From an uncultured Mycoplasmatota bacterium (GTDB lineage Bacteria; Bacillota_I; Bacilli_A; RF39; UBA660), in the NCBI GenBank assembly GCA_900547775.1, contig URHW01000005.1, positions 1 through 50,915 on the forward strand: DNA of 50,915 nucleotides, given 5' to 3'. Made by a program: the position numbers and the translations under genes. The notes beneath the pieces are model-generated. The model had not been told where the DNA came from. It worked only from the letters and a program-made list of their open reading frames with translations, and did no database searches. Below, one piece after another: positions 40,068 to 48,458 of this stretch. The first letter of the stretch is position 1; every line of letters begins with the position of its first letter.

Positions 40068-43000
40068 TGATCGAAGTAAATAATATTAAAGGAATTCGTA
40101 TAGGAATCGCAAGCCCTGAAAAAATCAGAAGCTGGAGTTATGGTGAGATTAAGAAACCAGAGACTATCAACTATCGTACTTTAAAACCTGAGAGAGATGG
40201 TTTATTCTGTGAAAAGATCTTTGGACCAACAAAAGACTTCGAATGTTCTTGTGGTAAATATAAGAGATTAAGATATAAAAATGTTGTATGTGATAGATGT
40301 GGAGTAGAAGTAACTCGTTCTAAAGTTCGTCGTGAACGTATGGGACATATTGAGCTTGCTTCTCCTTGCTCACATATTTGGTTCTTTAAAGGTGTTCCAT
40401 CAAAGATGGGATTAGTTCTAGATATGTCTCCAAGAGATCTAGAAGAAGTTTTATACTTTGTTAGTTATGTTGTAATTAATCCAGGATCTGCTCCTTTAGA
40501 GAAGAAACAAACTTTATCTGATAAAGAATATCGTGCTTACTATGAAAAGTATGGAAATACTTTTGAAGTAGGTATGGGTGCGGAAGCAATCAAAAAACTA
40601 CTTGAAGAAGTAGATGTTGATGCTGAAATTGAAAAATTAAATAAAGAATTAGAGGGTGCTACTGGTCAAAAACGTATTCGTCTTGTTAAGAGATTGGATT
40701 GTTTAGTAGCGTTCCAAACTTCTGGAAATAAGCCATCATGGATGGTTCTAGATGTTATTCCTGTAATACCTCCAGAACTTCGTCCAATGATTCAACTTGA
40801 TGGTGGCCGTTTTGCTACTAGTGACTTAAATGATTTATATCGTCGTATTATTAACCGTAATAATCGTCTTAAAAAATTATTGGAACTAGGTGCTCCATCA
40901 ATTATTGTTCAAAATGAAAAACGTATGTTACAAGAAGCAGTAGATACATTATTTGATAATGGTAGAAGAGGTAGAAGTATCTCTGGTGCTGGTAATAGAC
41001 CACTTAAGTCATTATCAAGCATGCTTAAAGGTAAACAAGGACGTTTCCGTCAAAACTTATTAGGTAAGAGAGTTGACTATTCTGGTCGTTCTGTTATCGT
41101 TGTAGGACCTAGTCTTAAGATGTATGAGTGTGGTCTTCCAAAAGATATGGCTTTAGAGTTATTTAAACCTCATGTAATTAATGGTTTAGTATCTCGTGGT
41201 CTTGCTCATAACATTAAGGGTGCTAAAAAGCTTATTGATAATAAAGATGATTGTGTATGGGATGTTGTAGAGGATGTTATTACAGAATATCCTGTAATGC
41301 TTAACCGTGCTCCAACACTACACAGATTAGGTATTCAAGCATTCGAACCTAAACTAGTAGGTGGAAAAGCAATAAGACTTCACCCATTAGTTTGTGCAGC
41401 TTTTAATGCCGATTTCGATGGTGACCAAATGGCTATCCATGTACCACTATCAGAAGAGGCTAAGGCTGAAGCTAGAATTTTAATGCTTGGTGCTAACAAT
41501 ATTCTTAAACCATCAGATGGTAAACCAATTGTTACTCCATCACAAGATATGGTTTTAGGTAACTACTATATTACAGTAGAATATGCTGGAGAAGAAAATG
41601 AAGGTAAAGTTTATAAGAACTCTAATGAAGCTATAATGGCTTATGAAAGAAGAGAAATTACACTTCATACTAGAATAGCTGTTCCAGTATCATCATTTAA
41701 GTATAAATTATTTACAGATGATGTTAAAGATAAATATTTAGTTACTACTGCTGGTAAGTTAATTTTTAATGAAATTTTACCAGATACATTCCCTTATATT
41801 AATGAACCAACAAAGGATAACATTGAGGGAATTACTCCAAGCAAGTATTTCTTAGAAAGAGGAACTAATATTCCTGAAGCTATTGCATCTATGCCAGTAG
41901 CTGGAGCATTTGCTAAGAAAACTTTACAACAGATTATTGCTCAAGTATTTAGAAGATATAAAACAACTGAAACATCTATGATGTTAGATAGACTTAAAGA
42001 TTTAGGATTTAAATATTCTACAATCTCTGGTATCACATTTAGTTTATTTGATATTAAGACAAGTACTCATAAAGCAGAATTTGTTGCTGAAGGACAAGAA
42101 AAAGTTAATAAAATTAATAAACAATTTCAAAGAGGTCTTATTACTGACGAAGAAAGACATAACTCAGTATGTGATGCTTGGAATGCGGTAAACGGAAAAG
42201 TTCAACAAGAACTTAAGAAGATTGCCGAAGAAGATGTTCGTAACCCAATCTTCATGATGATGACTTCTGGTGCCCGTGGTTCACTTAACCAATTCTCACA
42301 GATGGCTGGTATGCGTGGACTTATGGCTAAACCAAATGGTGACTCTATTGAAATCCCAATTACAACATCTCTATATGAAGGACACTCAGTAAACGAATTC
42401 TTTATCAATACTCACGGTGCTCGTAAAGGTACTGCCGATACAGCCCTTAAGACTGCAAACTCTGGTTACTTAACTAGACGTTTAGTAGATGTTGCTCAAG
42501 ATATTATTATCAAAGAAGAAGATTGTGGATGTAAGAGTGGACTTGTGGTAAGCGACTTTATTGATGATAAAGATGGTTCTGTTATTGAAAGCCTATCTGA
42601 AAGAATTATTGGTCGTTATACTGCTAAGAAGGTTATTAATCCTGAAACTAAAGAAGTTATTATAGATAAAAATGAACAAATTACAGAAACTATCGCAAAT
42701 AAGATTGTTAAAGCTGGTATTAAGAGTGTTGAGATCAGAAGCGTACTTACTTGTCGTAGTGAAACTGGTATTTGTCAAAAATGTTATGGTAACAACCTAG
42801 CAACTGGTAACCTAGTTGAAAATGGTGAGGCTGTAGGTATTATGGCTGCACAATCAATTGGTGAACCAGGTACACAGCTTACAATGCGTACATTCCACTC
42901 AGGTGGTGTAGCAGGAGCTGAAGATATTACTCAAGGTCTTCCACGTGTAGAAGAAATCTTTGAAGCACGTAATCCAAAAGGTAAAGCAACTATTGCGGAA

Positions 43001-43798
43001 ATTACTGGTAAGATTACTAAGATTGAAGATGCTAATGGTAAATGGGAAATCACTATCATGAATGATGCTGACTGCCGTAAACATACAACTACATATGGTG
43101 CTAAACTAAGAGTAGAAGAAGGCATGGAAGTTAATGCTGGTGATAGATTAACAGAAGGAACTATTTCTCCAAAAGAGTTACTTGCTGTTACTGATGCTAT
43201 AACTACTCAAGAATATATTTTAAGAGAAATTCAAAAAGTATTTAAATCACAAGGTGTTGATATTGCTGATAAACATATTGAAGTAATTGCAAGCCGTATG
43301 ATTAATAAGATGCGTATAACTGATGCTGGAGATACTGACTTAGTTGCTGGACTATCTGTATCAATTAGAAAGTTTATGGCTAAGAATAAACCAGTTATCC
43401 TTGAAGGTAAAGTTCCTGCAACAGGTTATCCAATTATTCTTGGTATTACTAAATCAAGTTTAGAAACAGATTCATTCTTATCTGCTGCATCATTCCAAGA
43501 GACAACTAGAGTTCTTACTGATGCTGCTATTAAGGGTAAAGTTGATGAATTAAAGGGTCTAAAAGAAAATGTAATCCTTGGTAAGTTAATTCCTGCTGGT
43601 ACTGGAGCTAAGGGATACTCAGATATTGAAATTGAATTATCAAAAGAGTATATGGGTGATGAACCATCAGAAGTTTTAGAAGAGGAATTTATTGATGATG
43701 CTGAACTTGAAACTGAAACAAATGAAGCAGAAGCAAATGAAACTACTGAAACGCCAGAAATTGCTGAAGAAGTAAATGAAGAGACTACTGAAGAGTAG
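40067..43798 (+). CDS. rpoC: RNA polymerase beta' subunit
   Basis: 1243 residues. N-terminal zinc ligands Cys60, Cys62, Cys75, Cys78; the Mg-binding loop 'NADFDGDQM' at 447-455; bridge-helix and trigger-loop regions ('GARGSLNQFSQMAGMRGLM', 'MRTFHSGGVA'); second zinc cluster around 'CRSETGICQKCYG'. The last 45 residues are a Glu/Thr-rich tail, paralleling the acidic tail of RpoB. The start is TAATG-coupled to rpoB. The terminator hairpin contains the stop codon. Confidence 0.98.
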   Translation: MIEVNNIKGIRIGIASPEKIRSWSYGEIKKPETINYRTLKPERDGLFCEKIFGPTKDFECSCGKYKRLRYKNVVCDRCGVEVTRSKVRRERMGHIELASPCSHIWFFKGVPSKMGLVLDMSPRDLEEVLYFVSYVVINPGSAPLEKKQTLSDKEYRAYYEKYGNTFEVGMGAEAIKKLLEEVDVDAEIEKLNKELEGATGQKRIRLVKRLDCLVAFQTSGNKPSWMVLDVIPVIPPELRPMIQLDGGRFATSDLNDLYRRIINRNNRLKKLLELGAPSIIVQNEKRMLQEAVDTLFDNGRRGRSISGAGNRPLKSLSSMLKGKQGRFRQNLLGKRVDYSGRSVIVVGPSLKMYECGLPKDMALELFKPHVINGLVSRGLAHNIKGAKKLIDNKDDCVWDVVEDVITEYPVMLNRAPTLHRLGIQAFEPKLVGGKAIRLHPLVCAAFNADFDGDQMAIHVPLSEEAKAEARILMLGANNILKPSDGKPIVTPSQDMVLGNYYITVEYAGEENEGKVYKNSNEAIMAYERREITLHTRIAVPVSSFKYKLFTDDVKDKYLVTTAGKLIFNEILPDTFPYINEPTKDNIEGITPSKYFLERGTNIPEAIASMPVAGAFAKKTLQQIIAQVFRRYKTTETSMMLDRLKDLGFKYSTISGITFSLFDIKTSTHKAEFVAEGQEKVNKINKQFQRGLITDEERHNSVCDAWNAVNGKVQQELKKIAEEDVRNPIFMMMTSGARGSLNQFSQMAGMRGLMAKPNGDSIEIPITTSLYEGHSVNEFFINTHGARKGTADTALKTANSGYLTRRLVDVAQDIIIKEEDCGCKSGLVVSDFIDDKDGSVIESLSERIIGRYTAKKVINPETKEVIIDKNEQITETIANKIVKAGIKSVEIRSVLTCRSETGICQKCYGNNLATGNLVENGEAVGIMAAQSIGEPGTQLTMRTFHSGGVAGAEDITQGLPRVEEIFEARNPKGKATIAEITGKITKIEDANGKWEITIMNDADCRKHTTTYGAKLRVEEGMEVNAGDRLTEGTISPKELLAVTDAITTQEYILREIQKVFKSQGVDIADKHIEVIASRMINKMRITDAGDTDLVAGLSVSIRKFMAKNKPVILEGKVPATGYPIILGITKSSLETDSFLSAASFQETTRVLTDAAIKGKVDELKGLKENVILGKLIPAGTGAKGYSDIEIELSKEYMGDEPSEVLEEEFIDDAELETETNEAEANETTETPEIAEEVNEETTEE

Positions 43799-43806
43799 TC
43801 TTTTTT
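43783..43806 (+). terminator. Terminator of rpoB-rpoC
   Basis: A 7-bp perfect stem GACTACT/AGTAGTC with a GAAG loop and six T residues; the rpoC stop codon (43796-43798) lies within the 3' arm. Confidence 0.85.
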
Positions 43807-43867
43807 CATATTGTAATCATTAAGAAAATATTATATACTTAATATAGATTAGAAAGGAGGAAGAAAG

Positions 43868-44461
43868 ATGATCGAGGGTTTATTAGCGGCAAGCGTAATT
43901 ACATTAATTATTATTTGTTTAATTGGTGCACCACTTTTAATTTTATATATTGTAGCGGCTTGGAAACTTTATAAAAAGTGTGGAAGAGAAGGCTGGGAAG
44001 GAATTATCCCAATATATAGTGATTATGTCTTAATTCAAATTACGGGAATTAAATGGTGGGCAATATTTATTCTTGTAGTTGGCTATTTTACAGCTAGCAC
44101 ATCTGGAATAGGCTTTGTCTTAAATTTAATAGTGTTATTTACTAGATTCTGTATTTACTATAATTTAAGTAAGAAAATGGGTAAAGATCCAATAGGCTTT
44201 GGTATTGGACTTACATTATTACCAATTATCTTTATTCCGATATTAGCATTTGGTTCTAGTCAATATACGGATTGTGAAGTAAGTGCTTTTGGAGTTATTC
44301 CTGAAGATAAAGTTAATTCAGCAACTGACAATGTAAAAGAAACTGTTAAAAAGACTGCTGAAAAGAGTACTACTAGTAAGGGCGCTAAATTCTGTACTAA
44401 TTGTGGAGCAGAACTTACTGGTGGTAAATTTTGTTCTAAATGTGGTCATGAAATACACTAA
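43868..44461 (+). CDS. DUF5684-like membrane protein with C-terminal zinc ribbon
   Basis: 197 residues. Four hydrophobic segments between about 5 and 135 include the family-like block 'KKCGREGWEGIIPIYSDYVLI'. A charged linker follows, then a zinc ribbon 'FCTNCGAEL' ... 'FCSKCGHEI' at the C-terminus. The arrangement of a small multi-pass domain fused to a zinc ribbon is common in gut Firmicutes; the role is unknown. The SD AAAGGAGGAAG is strong. Monocistronic. Confidence 0.7.
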   Translation: MIEGLLAASVITLIIICLIGAPLLILYIVAAWKLYKKCGREGWEGIIPIYSDYVLIQITGIKWWAIFILVVGYFTASTSGIGFVLNLIVLFTRFCIYYNLSKKMGKDPIGFGIGLTLLPIIFIPILAFGSSQYTDCEVSAFGVIPEDKVNSATDNVKETVKKTAEKSTTSKGAKFCTNCGAELTGGKFCSKCGHEIH

Positions 44462-44479
44462 TATAGTGTATTTTTTTTT
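44451..44479 (+). terminator. Terminator of the DUF5684-like gene
   Basis: AATACACT/AGTGTATT stem around the stop codon, loop AATAT, and eight or more T residues. Confidence 0.8.
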
Positions 44480-44488
44480 AACTTATGC

Positions 44489-44494
44489 TATAAT
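44489..44494 (+). promoter_or_regulatory. Extended -10 promoter of the 118-aa protein gene
   Basis: AACTTATGC-TATAAT: an extended -10 without a clear -35. The same AACTTATGC block precedes the -10 of the surface protein gene at 48459. Confidence 0.55.
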
Positions 44495-44517
44495 TCTATA
44501 TAGGATAGGTGAGAGAT

Positions 44518-44874
44518 ATGAAAAGGCAAAAGATTGTTTTAAAACACTGCCCTCATTTTTATAAGATATTGGATTTTGAAATATATGAAGATGATGTTAT
44601 ATCTTCTAAATTAATTAGTTTATATAAAGATTATATATTTAGTATAGATGTTACTGATGAAAGGGCATTAAAAAAAGCAGAAAAGATTGATTTAATAATT
44701 AGTAAATATATAGATGATTATTTATTTAGAAAAGAACTTCAAAGAGGATGTGTTAATATTAAAATAGACTCAAGTGAAGATATTACAACGGGTTTAATTG
44801 AAGGAATATTTAATTTATATGATAATTATGAAAATGGTTATACGAGAAATATTTATTTTGCGAGGTGGATATAA
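44518..44874 (+). CDS. Unknown small cytosolic protein
   Basis: 118 residues from ATG 44518 (GGTGAGAGAT upstream; GTG 44509 lies in the SD). It is not recognised: mixed alpha/beta, charged, no membrane segment. It begins with a basic stretch ('RQKIVLKHCPHFYKI') and ends 'NIYFARWI'. The next gene starts at the base after its stop codon, so both come from one message; a functional link to the Ig-like membrane protein is possible. Confidence 0.65.
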   Translation: MKRQKIVLKHCPHFYKILDFEIYEDDVISSKLISLYKDYIFSIDVTDERALKKAEKIDLIISKYIDDYLFRKELQRGCVNIKIDSSEDITTGLIEGIFNLYDNYENGYTRNIYFARWI

Positions 44875-45753
44875 ATGGATCAAGATTTCTATTTTGAAGA
44901 ATCTAACCCTAAATGGGTAACTATAATTATTGTAATTCTAGTAATTGCTGGATTAGGTGCAGGTTATTATTTTTATAAAGAATATAAAAAACAAGTAGTA
45001 AAAGTGAAAGATGTAACAGTTGAACTTGGTTCTAAACCTAGTGAAGATATAAGTTCTTATGCTAGTGGAGCTACTGATGGGTATACTTTAAGTTTACCAG
45101 ATAATTTAGTAAATGAAGAAGGCAATACTTATATGGTTGGTGAATATAGTTATAAAATTAAAAAAGGTGACTCTACTAAAAGAGGTAAGATCTTTGTTAA
45201 AGATACGACTGCACCTACTGTAACTGTTAAAGAGATAACTGTTGGAGTTAATGAGGAGTTTGAACCTTATGAATTTTTAGATTCTTGTGATGATTTATCT
45301 TTACCTTGTAAGACATCTTATAAAAAAGATTCTTATGCTAAATTAAATGAAAAAGCAGGAAAGTATGATTTAGAAATTGTTGTTGAGGATAAATATGGTA
45401 ATAAGGTTAGTAAAGATGTTGTTTTAAATGTTAGTGAAACTGAATCTTTATTATCATTAAAACAAAATGATGATGTAGTAGTGTCAATGACTCCAGAAGA
45501 TAAAGATTGGAATAAGACATATACTTATAAATTTCCTAAAGCTGTTCCAAGTGATGGTGATGAATATGAAGCTAAATTTTTAGAAATTAATTCAATGGAT
45601 TTTAGTAGTAAGTTTGATAAAAAGATAACTAATCAGTATTCAATTACAACCTATAATAAATATGGATATGCAATTGGGATAAGTGTTAAATTATTTTTTG
45701 AAGATAATACAACTCAGTATTTAACAGAAAGTGATTTAAAAGAAGAAAATTAA
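44875..45753 (+). CDS. Membrane-anchored protein with Ig-like domains
   Basis: 292 residues. A short acidic cytosolic N-terminus, one membrane segment (about 17-36), then extracellular beta-sandwich modules: one about 42-105, a second about 107-190 beginning 'DTTAPTVTVKEITVGVNEEF' (DUF5011/bacterial Ig-like signature), and a C-terminal beta domain. Likely a wall-associated protein. No catalytic motif is seen. It directly follows the unknown 118-aa gene. Confidence 0.7.
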   Translation: MDQDFYFEESNPKWVTIIIVILVIAGLGAGYYFYKEYKKQVVKVKDVTVELGSKPSEDISSYASGATDGYTLSLPDNLVNEEGNTYMVGEYSYKIKKGDSTKRGKIFVKDTTAPTVTVKEITVGVNEEFEPYEFLDSCDDLSLPCKTSYKKDSYAKLNEKAGKYDLEIVVEDKYGNKVSKDVVLNVSETESLLSLKQNDDVVVSMTPEDKDWNKTYTYKFPKAVPSDGDEYEAKFLEINSMDFSSKFDKKITNQYSITTYNKYGYAIGISVKLFFEDNTTQYLTESDLKEEN

Positions 45754-45763
45754 TTAAAAGCAC

Positions 45764-45792
45764 TTGCACTAGAAATAAAAATTTGATATATT
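45764..45792 (+). promoter_or_regulatory. Promoter of tRNA-Met
   Basis: TTGCAC (45764-45769), 17 nt, TATATT (45787-45792). Confidence 0.75.
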
Positions 45793-45812
45793 ATTAGTGC
45801 AAGTTTGATTTT

Positions 45813-45889
45813 GGCGGTGTAGCTCAGTTGGCTAGAGCATCCGGTTCATACCCGGCAGGTCGGGAGTTCAAATCTCTCCGCCGCTACCA
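45813..45889 (+). tRNA. tRNA-Met (CAT), elongator type
   Basis: 77 nt with encoded CCA. The acceptor GGCGGTG pairs with CGCCGCT (with G-T pairs), the anticodon loop is TTCATAC, and the 5' half matches Firmicute elongator tRNA-Met. Confidence 0.92.
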
Positions 45890-45901
45890 TTTAAAAATAT
45901 T

Positions 45902-45924
45902 AACTGGAGTAATCTAGTTTTTTT
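45902..45924 (+). terminator. Terminator of tRNA-Met
   Basis: AACTGGA/TCTAGTT stem (one G-T pair), loop GTAA, seven T residues. The AATCTAGTTTTTTT part recurs at 48378-48391. Confidence 0.75.
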
Positions 45925-46022
45925 GTGCTTATAAAACATTAATGAAATTAAGATAAATATGTTGAAAAATAGTACATTTAATACTTATTATGCTATAATA
46001 AATAATTAAAAGGAGAGTGAAT

Positions 46023-46724
46023 ATGGAATACAATGTATATTGTGATGAAAGTTGCCATTTAAAAAGTAATGATGGTAAATATATGTTAATCGGTGCTGTA
46101 TATTGTCCTAAGTTTAAAATAAAAAAAATAAATGAATATATAGAACACTTAAAGGAAAATTATGGTTTATCAAAAAATATAGAACTAAAATGGAATAAAA
46201 TTGATAAAAAAACTGAGAAGCTCTATTTAGATATAATTAATTATTTTTTTAATAACGACGACTTGAAATTTAGAGTAATTGTAATTGATAAAACTAAATT
46301 AAATCACGAAAAATACAATCAAACAGAAAATGATTTTTATCATAAAGCTTATTATAATATGTTAAAATATATAATTACCCCAGGAAATTCATATAATATA
46401 TATCCTGATATTAAAGATACAAATTCATATTATTATCATCAAATTATGTTAGATTATTTAAGAATAAAGATGTCAGATTTAAATAAAAGGACGATAAGAA
46501 AAGTGCAACCAATCAGATCATACGAAGCTCCTATTTTGCAAATAAATGATATTTTGATAGGTGCATTATCATTCTACTATAGAAATTTATCCAATAATGC
46601 TGTCAAAGTAAATATTATTAAAGAAATAAGTAAATATTATCAAAATAGTTTTGATTTATCATCAAATTATAACAATACAAAGTTTAATATATTTATATGG
46701 AAGTCAAGAAATGAAATTGAATAA
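46023..46724 (+). CDS. DUF3800 protein (RNase H-like fold)
   Basis: 233 residues from ATG 46023, with AGGAG 7 bases upstream and an extended -10 TATGC-TATAAT at 45994-45999. DUF3800 marks are visible: Asp8-Glu9-Ser10 at the N-terminus, 'YMLIGAVYC', 'IELKWNKI', 'IYPDIKDT' and 'QINDILIGALSFYYRN' (Asp176). The fold is RNase H-like, and members are frequent in phages and defence islands; activity is unproven. Lysine is almost always AAA here, unlike the neighbours, which suggests transfer. It overlaps the next gene by 14 bases and lies right after tRNA-Met. Confidence 0.78.
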   Translation: MEYNVYCDESCHLKSNDGKYMLIGAVYCPKFKIKKINEYIEHLKENYGLSKNIELKWNKIDKKTEKLYLDIINYFFNNDDLKFRVIVIDKTKLNHEKYNQTENDFYHKAYYNMLKYIITPGNSYNIYPDIKDTNSYYYHQIMLDYLRIKMSDLNKRTIRKVQPIRSYEAPILQINDILIGALSFYYRNLSNNAVKVNIIKEISKYYQNSFDLSSNYNNTKFNIFIWKSRNEIE

Positions 46725-47220
46725 TAAGTGTGGAATTAATGGTCCACTTCCTGAAACAACAACGGATGATGAATTATATAATTATTTTATAAAAAATATT
46801 TATTATGGCAATTTAAAAATTGAAGGTATGAATATCAAAGTATTTACAACACCATTTGAAGATAATAAAATGCAAGGCTTTTTTCATTTAACTACTAAAA
46901 CGCAAAAGAAGTTTGGATATAAAATAAGAATGAAAGAAAAAAGAGCGTTTTTTATTAATTATATTGTTCCAATGATTAATAATTATAAAAAATGTCCTAC
47001 ATGTGATGATTTCGAGTGCAAAAAAATTAAGATATGGACTGCAAATTATAAAAAGACTAAAAGAATTAAATTATTATATAACGATAATTTATATAGTTAT
47101 ATAATTATTCTTGAAAAAAATAAAAATGATTTATACATGATTACATCTTATTTAATTGATGAACCAGGTTATTTAGACAAGGTTTTAGCTGAATATGAAA
47201 AATACAAAAAAGTCTCTTAA
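46711..47220 (+). CDS. Putative BECR-type nuclease-like partner of the DUF3800 protein
   Basis: 169 residues from ATG 46711 (an ATG at 46651 would overlap the DUF3800 gene by 74 bases). The pattern 'GFFHLTTKTQKKFGYKI' (His59), 'EKRAFFINYI' (Arg78) and C-terminal 'YSYIIILEKNKNDLYMITSYLID' split over two strands resembles BECR-fold (Barnase/EndoU/Colicin/RelE-like) RNases of phages. Three Cys (95, 98, 103) may bind a metal. The assignment is tentative. The overlap and shared AAA-rich codon use point to one transferred two-gene unit, possibly toxin-antitoxin or defence. Confidence 0.5.
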   Translation: MKLNNKCGINGPLPETTTDDELYNYFIKNIYYGNLKIEGMNIKVFTTPFEDNKMQGFFHLTTKTQKKFGYKIRMKEKRAFFINYIVPMINNYKKCPTCDDFECKKIKIWTANYKKTKRIKLLYNDNLYSYIIILEKNKNDLYMITSYLIDEPGYLDKVLAEYEKYKKVS

Positions 47221-47310
47221 TTATAAGAGACTCTAAATATCATAAAAACGGATAACGCAACTAATTAATAGCTGCGTTTCCAGGACTCATATAACTCTGG
47301 GTCATTGAGT
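47205..47310 (-). ncRNA. Candidate small RNA, about 105 nt
   Basis: On the minus strand a promoter TTGACT-17-TACAAT (47345-47340, 47322-47317) is followed by a possible CCAG/CTGG helix, a 10-bp stem AACGCAGCTA/TAGTTGCGTT with a 5-nt loop, and a 9-bp terminator stem (47211-47219 with 47224-47232) plus six T residues. There is no coding frame with an SD. It matches no family I can name. Its 3' end overlaps the end of the nuclease-like gene on the other strand. Confidence 0.6.
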
Positions 47311-47316
47311 AATTTA

Positions 47317-47345
47317 ATTGTAGCACAAAAAGATATCAAAGTCAA
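47317..47345 (-). promoter_or_regulatory. Promoter of the candidate small RNA
   Basis: TTGACT, exactly 17 nt, TACAAT, read on the minus strand. Confidence 0.7.
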
Positions 47346-47510
47346 TCCATGGATTATTTTTTATAGTGCTACTATTAATATTATTATCAAAAAATTTAAA
47401 TTAGTACACTTTCTTAATAAAATTAAATATTAATCAATAATTAAATGATTATATTTTTAAATTTTAGCTTACGTTATGTTATAATTAAGGCACATATGGA
47501 GGTTTTGAAA

Positions 47511-47939
47511 ATGACATTTATTGAGTCAGAAAAATTTTATAATTAAGATAAGTTGGAATATCAAATTGATAGAAATAAAGATTTTTTATATTGGTTAAAG
47601 GGGTCTATAAAAAATGGATATCGCTTCTATATAACTTTAGAAGACTTACAAGAACTAGTTGAAAATATTGCTAGATGGTATGAGATTAAGTATCCAGAAA
47701 GAGCACTTAAAGAGTTAGAAGGTATTAGTTTCCTTGATTTTGATCAGATTAAGGATATTTCTGATGTTATGGATATAGAACAATTATTATTTAGACTACC
47801 TGCAAAGCAATTAAGAGTAATGAGATGTGAATACCGAGGCATAGGTGGCAGCATGCGTCTTATATATAAAGGTGGAAGAAAGCTTTTAACTCCGCTGACC
47901 TATGTTCGCATAAATAAGCCACAAAAAAAGGAGATTTAA
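47511..47939 (+). pseudogene. Unknown gene interrupted by an in-frame stop
   Basis: ATG 47511 follows a good SD (ATGGAGGTT) and an extended -10 promoter (TATGT-TATAAT, 47480-47485). After 11 codons there is TAA (47544-47546), then the same frame stays open for 131 more codons to TAA 47937-47939. The downstream part ('LYWLKGSIKNGYRFYITLEDLQELVENIARWYE' region, then 'RVMRCEYRGIGGSMRLIYKGGRKLL') looks like a real protein but is not recognised. A TTG at 47553 could allow reinitiation with a weak SD. It is probably a nonsense-mutated first gene of a two-gene operon; a genuine leader peptide is the alternative. Confidence 0.55.
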
Positions 47940-47941
47940 AT

Positions 47942-48364
47942 AGACCTAACATCTTAGTTAGTGCTGATCCAACGTCTGGCAATATACATAATAATTATAA
48001 TTTAGAAGAATATTTAGGTATTAAAGGTCCGCTTTGTTTAGATGAACTGCTTCAAATTATTGAAAGTAATTATAAAGATAAAGTAGAGTACTCTGAATTA
48101 AAACAATGTGTATATGATCATGATACAGACTTAGAATTAAGACATCGCATACTACAATTAGTAGCTCTTAAATTATTATATTCAAAAAGAACAACTCCAG
48201 AAAGAGGTTATGAGAGAGCTAAAAGATTTATTACTGAATTTAATGATGAGATGGGGCTTACTTTATCTACAAATGAAATAGATGAAATTATAAATACAGA
48301 TTACAGCGATAATAAAAGAGCAAAAACCTTAGTAAATGGTTTATTTAAGGAAAGTTTTAAGTAA
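47942..48364 (+). pseudogene. Unknown gene lacking a start codon
   Basis: The frame from AGA 47942 to TAA 48362-48364 is open for 140 codons and protein-like ('YLGIKGPLCLDELLQIIE', 'FNDEMGLTLSTNEIDEIIN'). A strong SD (AAGGAG, 47928-47933) precedes it, but no ATG, GTG or TTG lies at the right place: the sequence after the upstream stop reads ATAGACC, where one additional G would give ATG in frame. The start codon seems to have been lost by a single-base deletion. Family not recognised. Confidence 0.55.
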
Positions 48365-48368
48365 AATT

Positions 48369-48391
48369 ACTAGAGATAATCTAGTTTTTTT
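48369..48391 (+). terminator. Terminator of the decayed operon
   Basis: ACTAGA (48369-48374), loop GATAA, TCTAGT (48380-48385), then a T run. Confidence 0.75.
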
Positions 48392-48458
48392 CTTTTTAAA
48401 ATCCATTGTTTTTCCTTCTAACTTATGCTAAAATGTTTTTAGAATAGGAAGGCGTATT

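Noticed and set aside
43426..43809. Ser/Val-rich minus-strand frame at the end of rpoC
   Set aside because: Antisense shadow of the acidic rpoC tail; no SD or independent support.
46651..46710. Longer N-terminus for the nuclease-like protein
   Set aside because: It would overlap the DUF3800 gene by 74 bases, and the added residues look like an out-of-frame translation of that gene; ATG 46711 is preferred.
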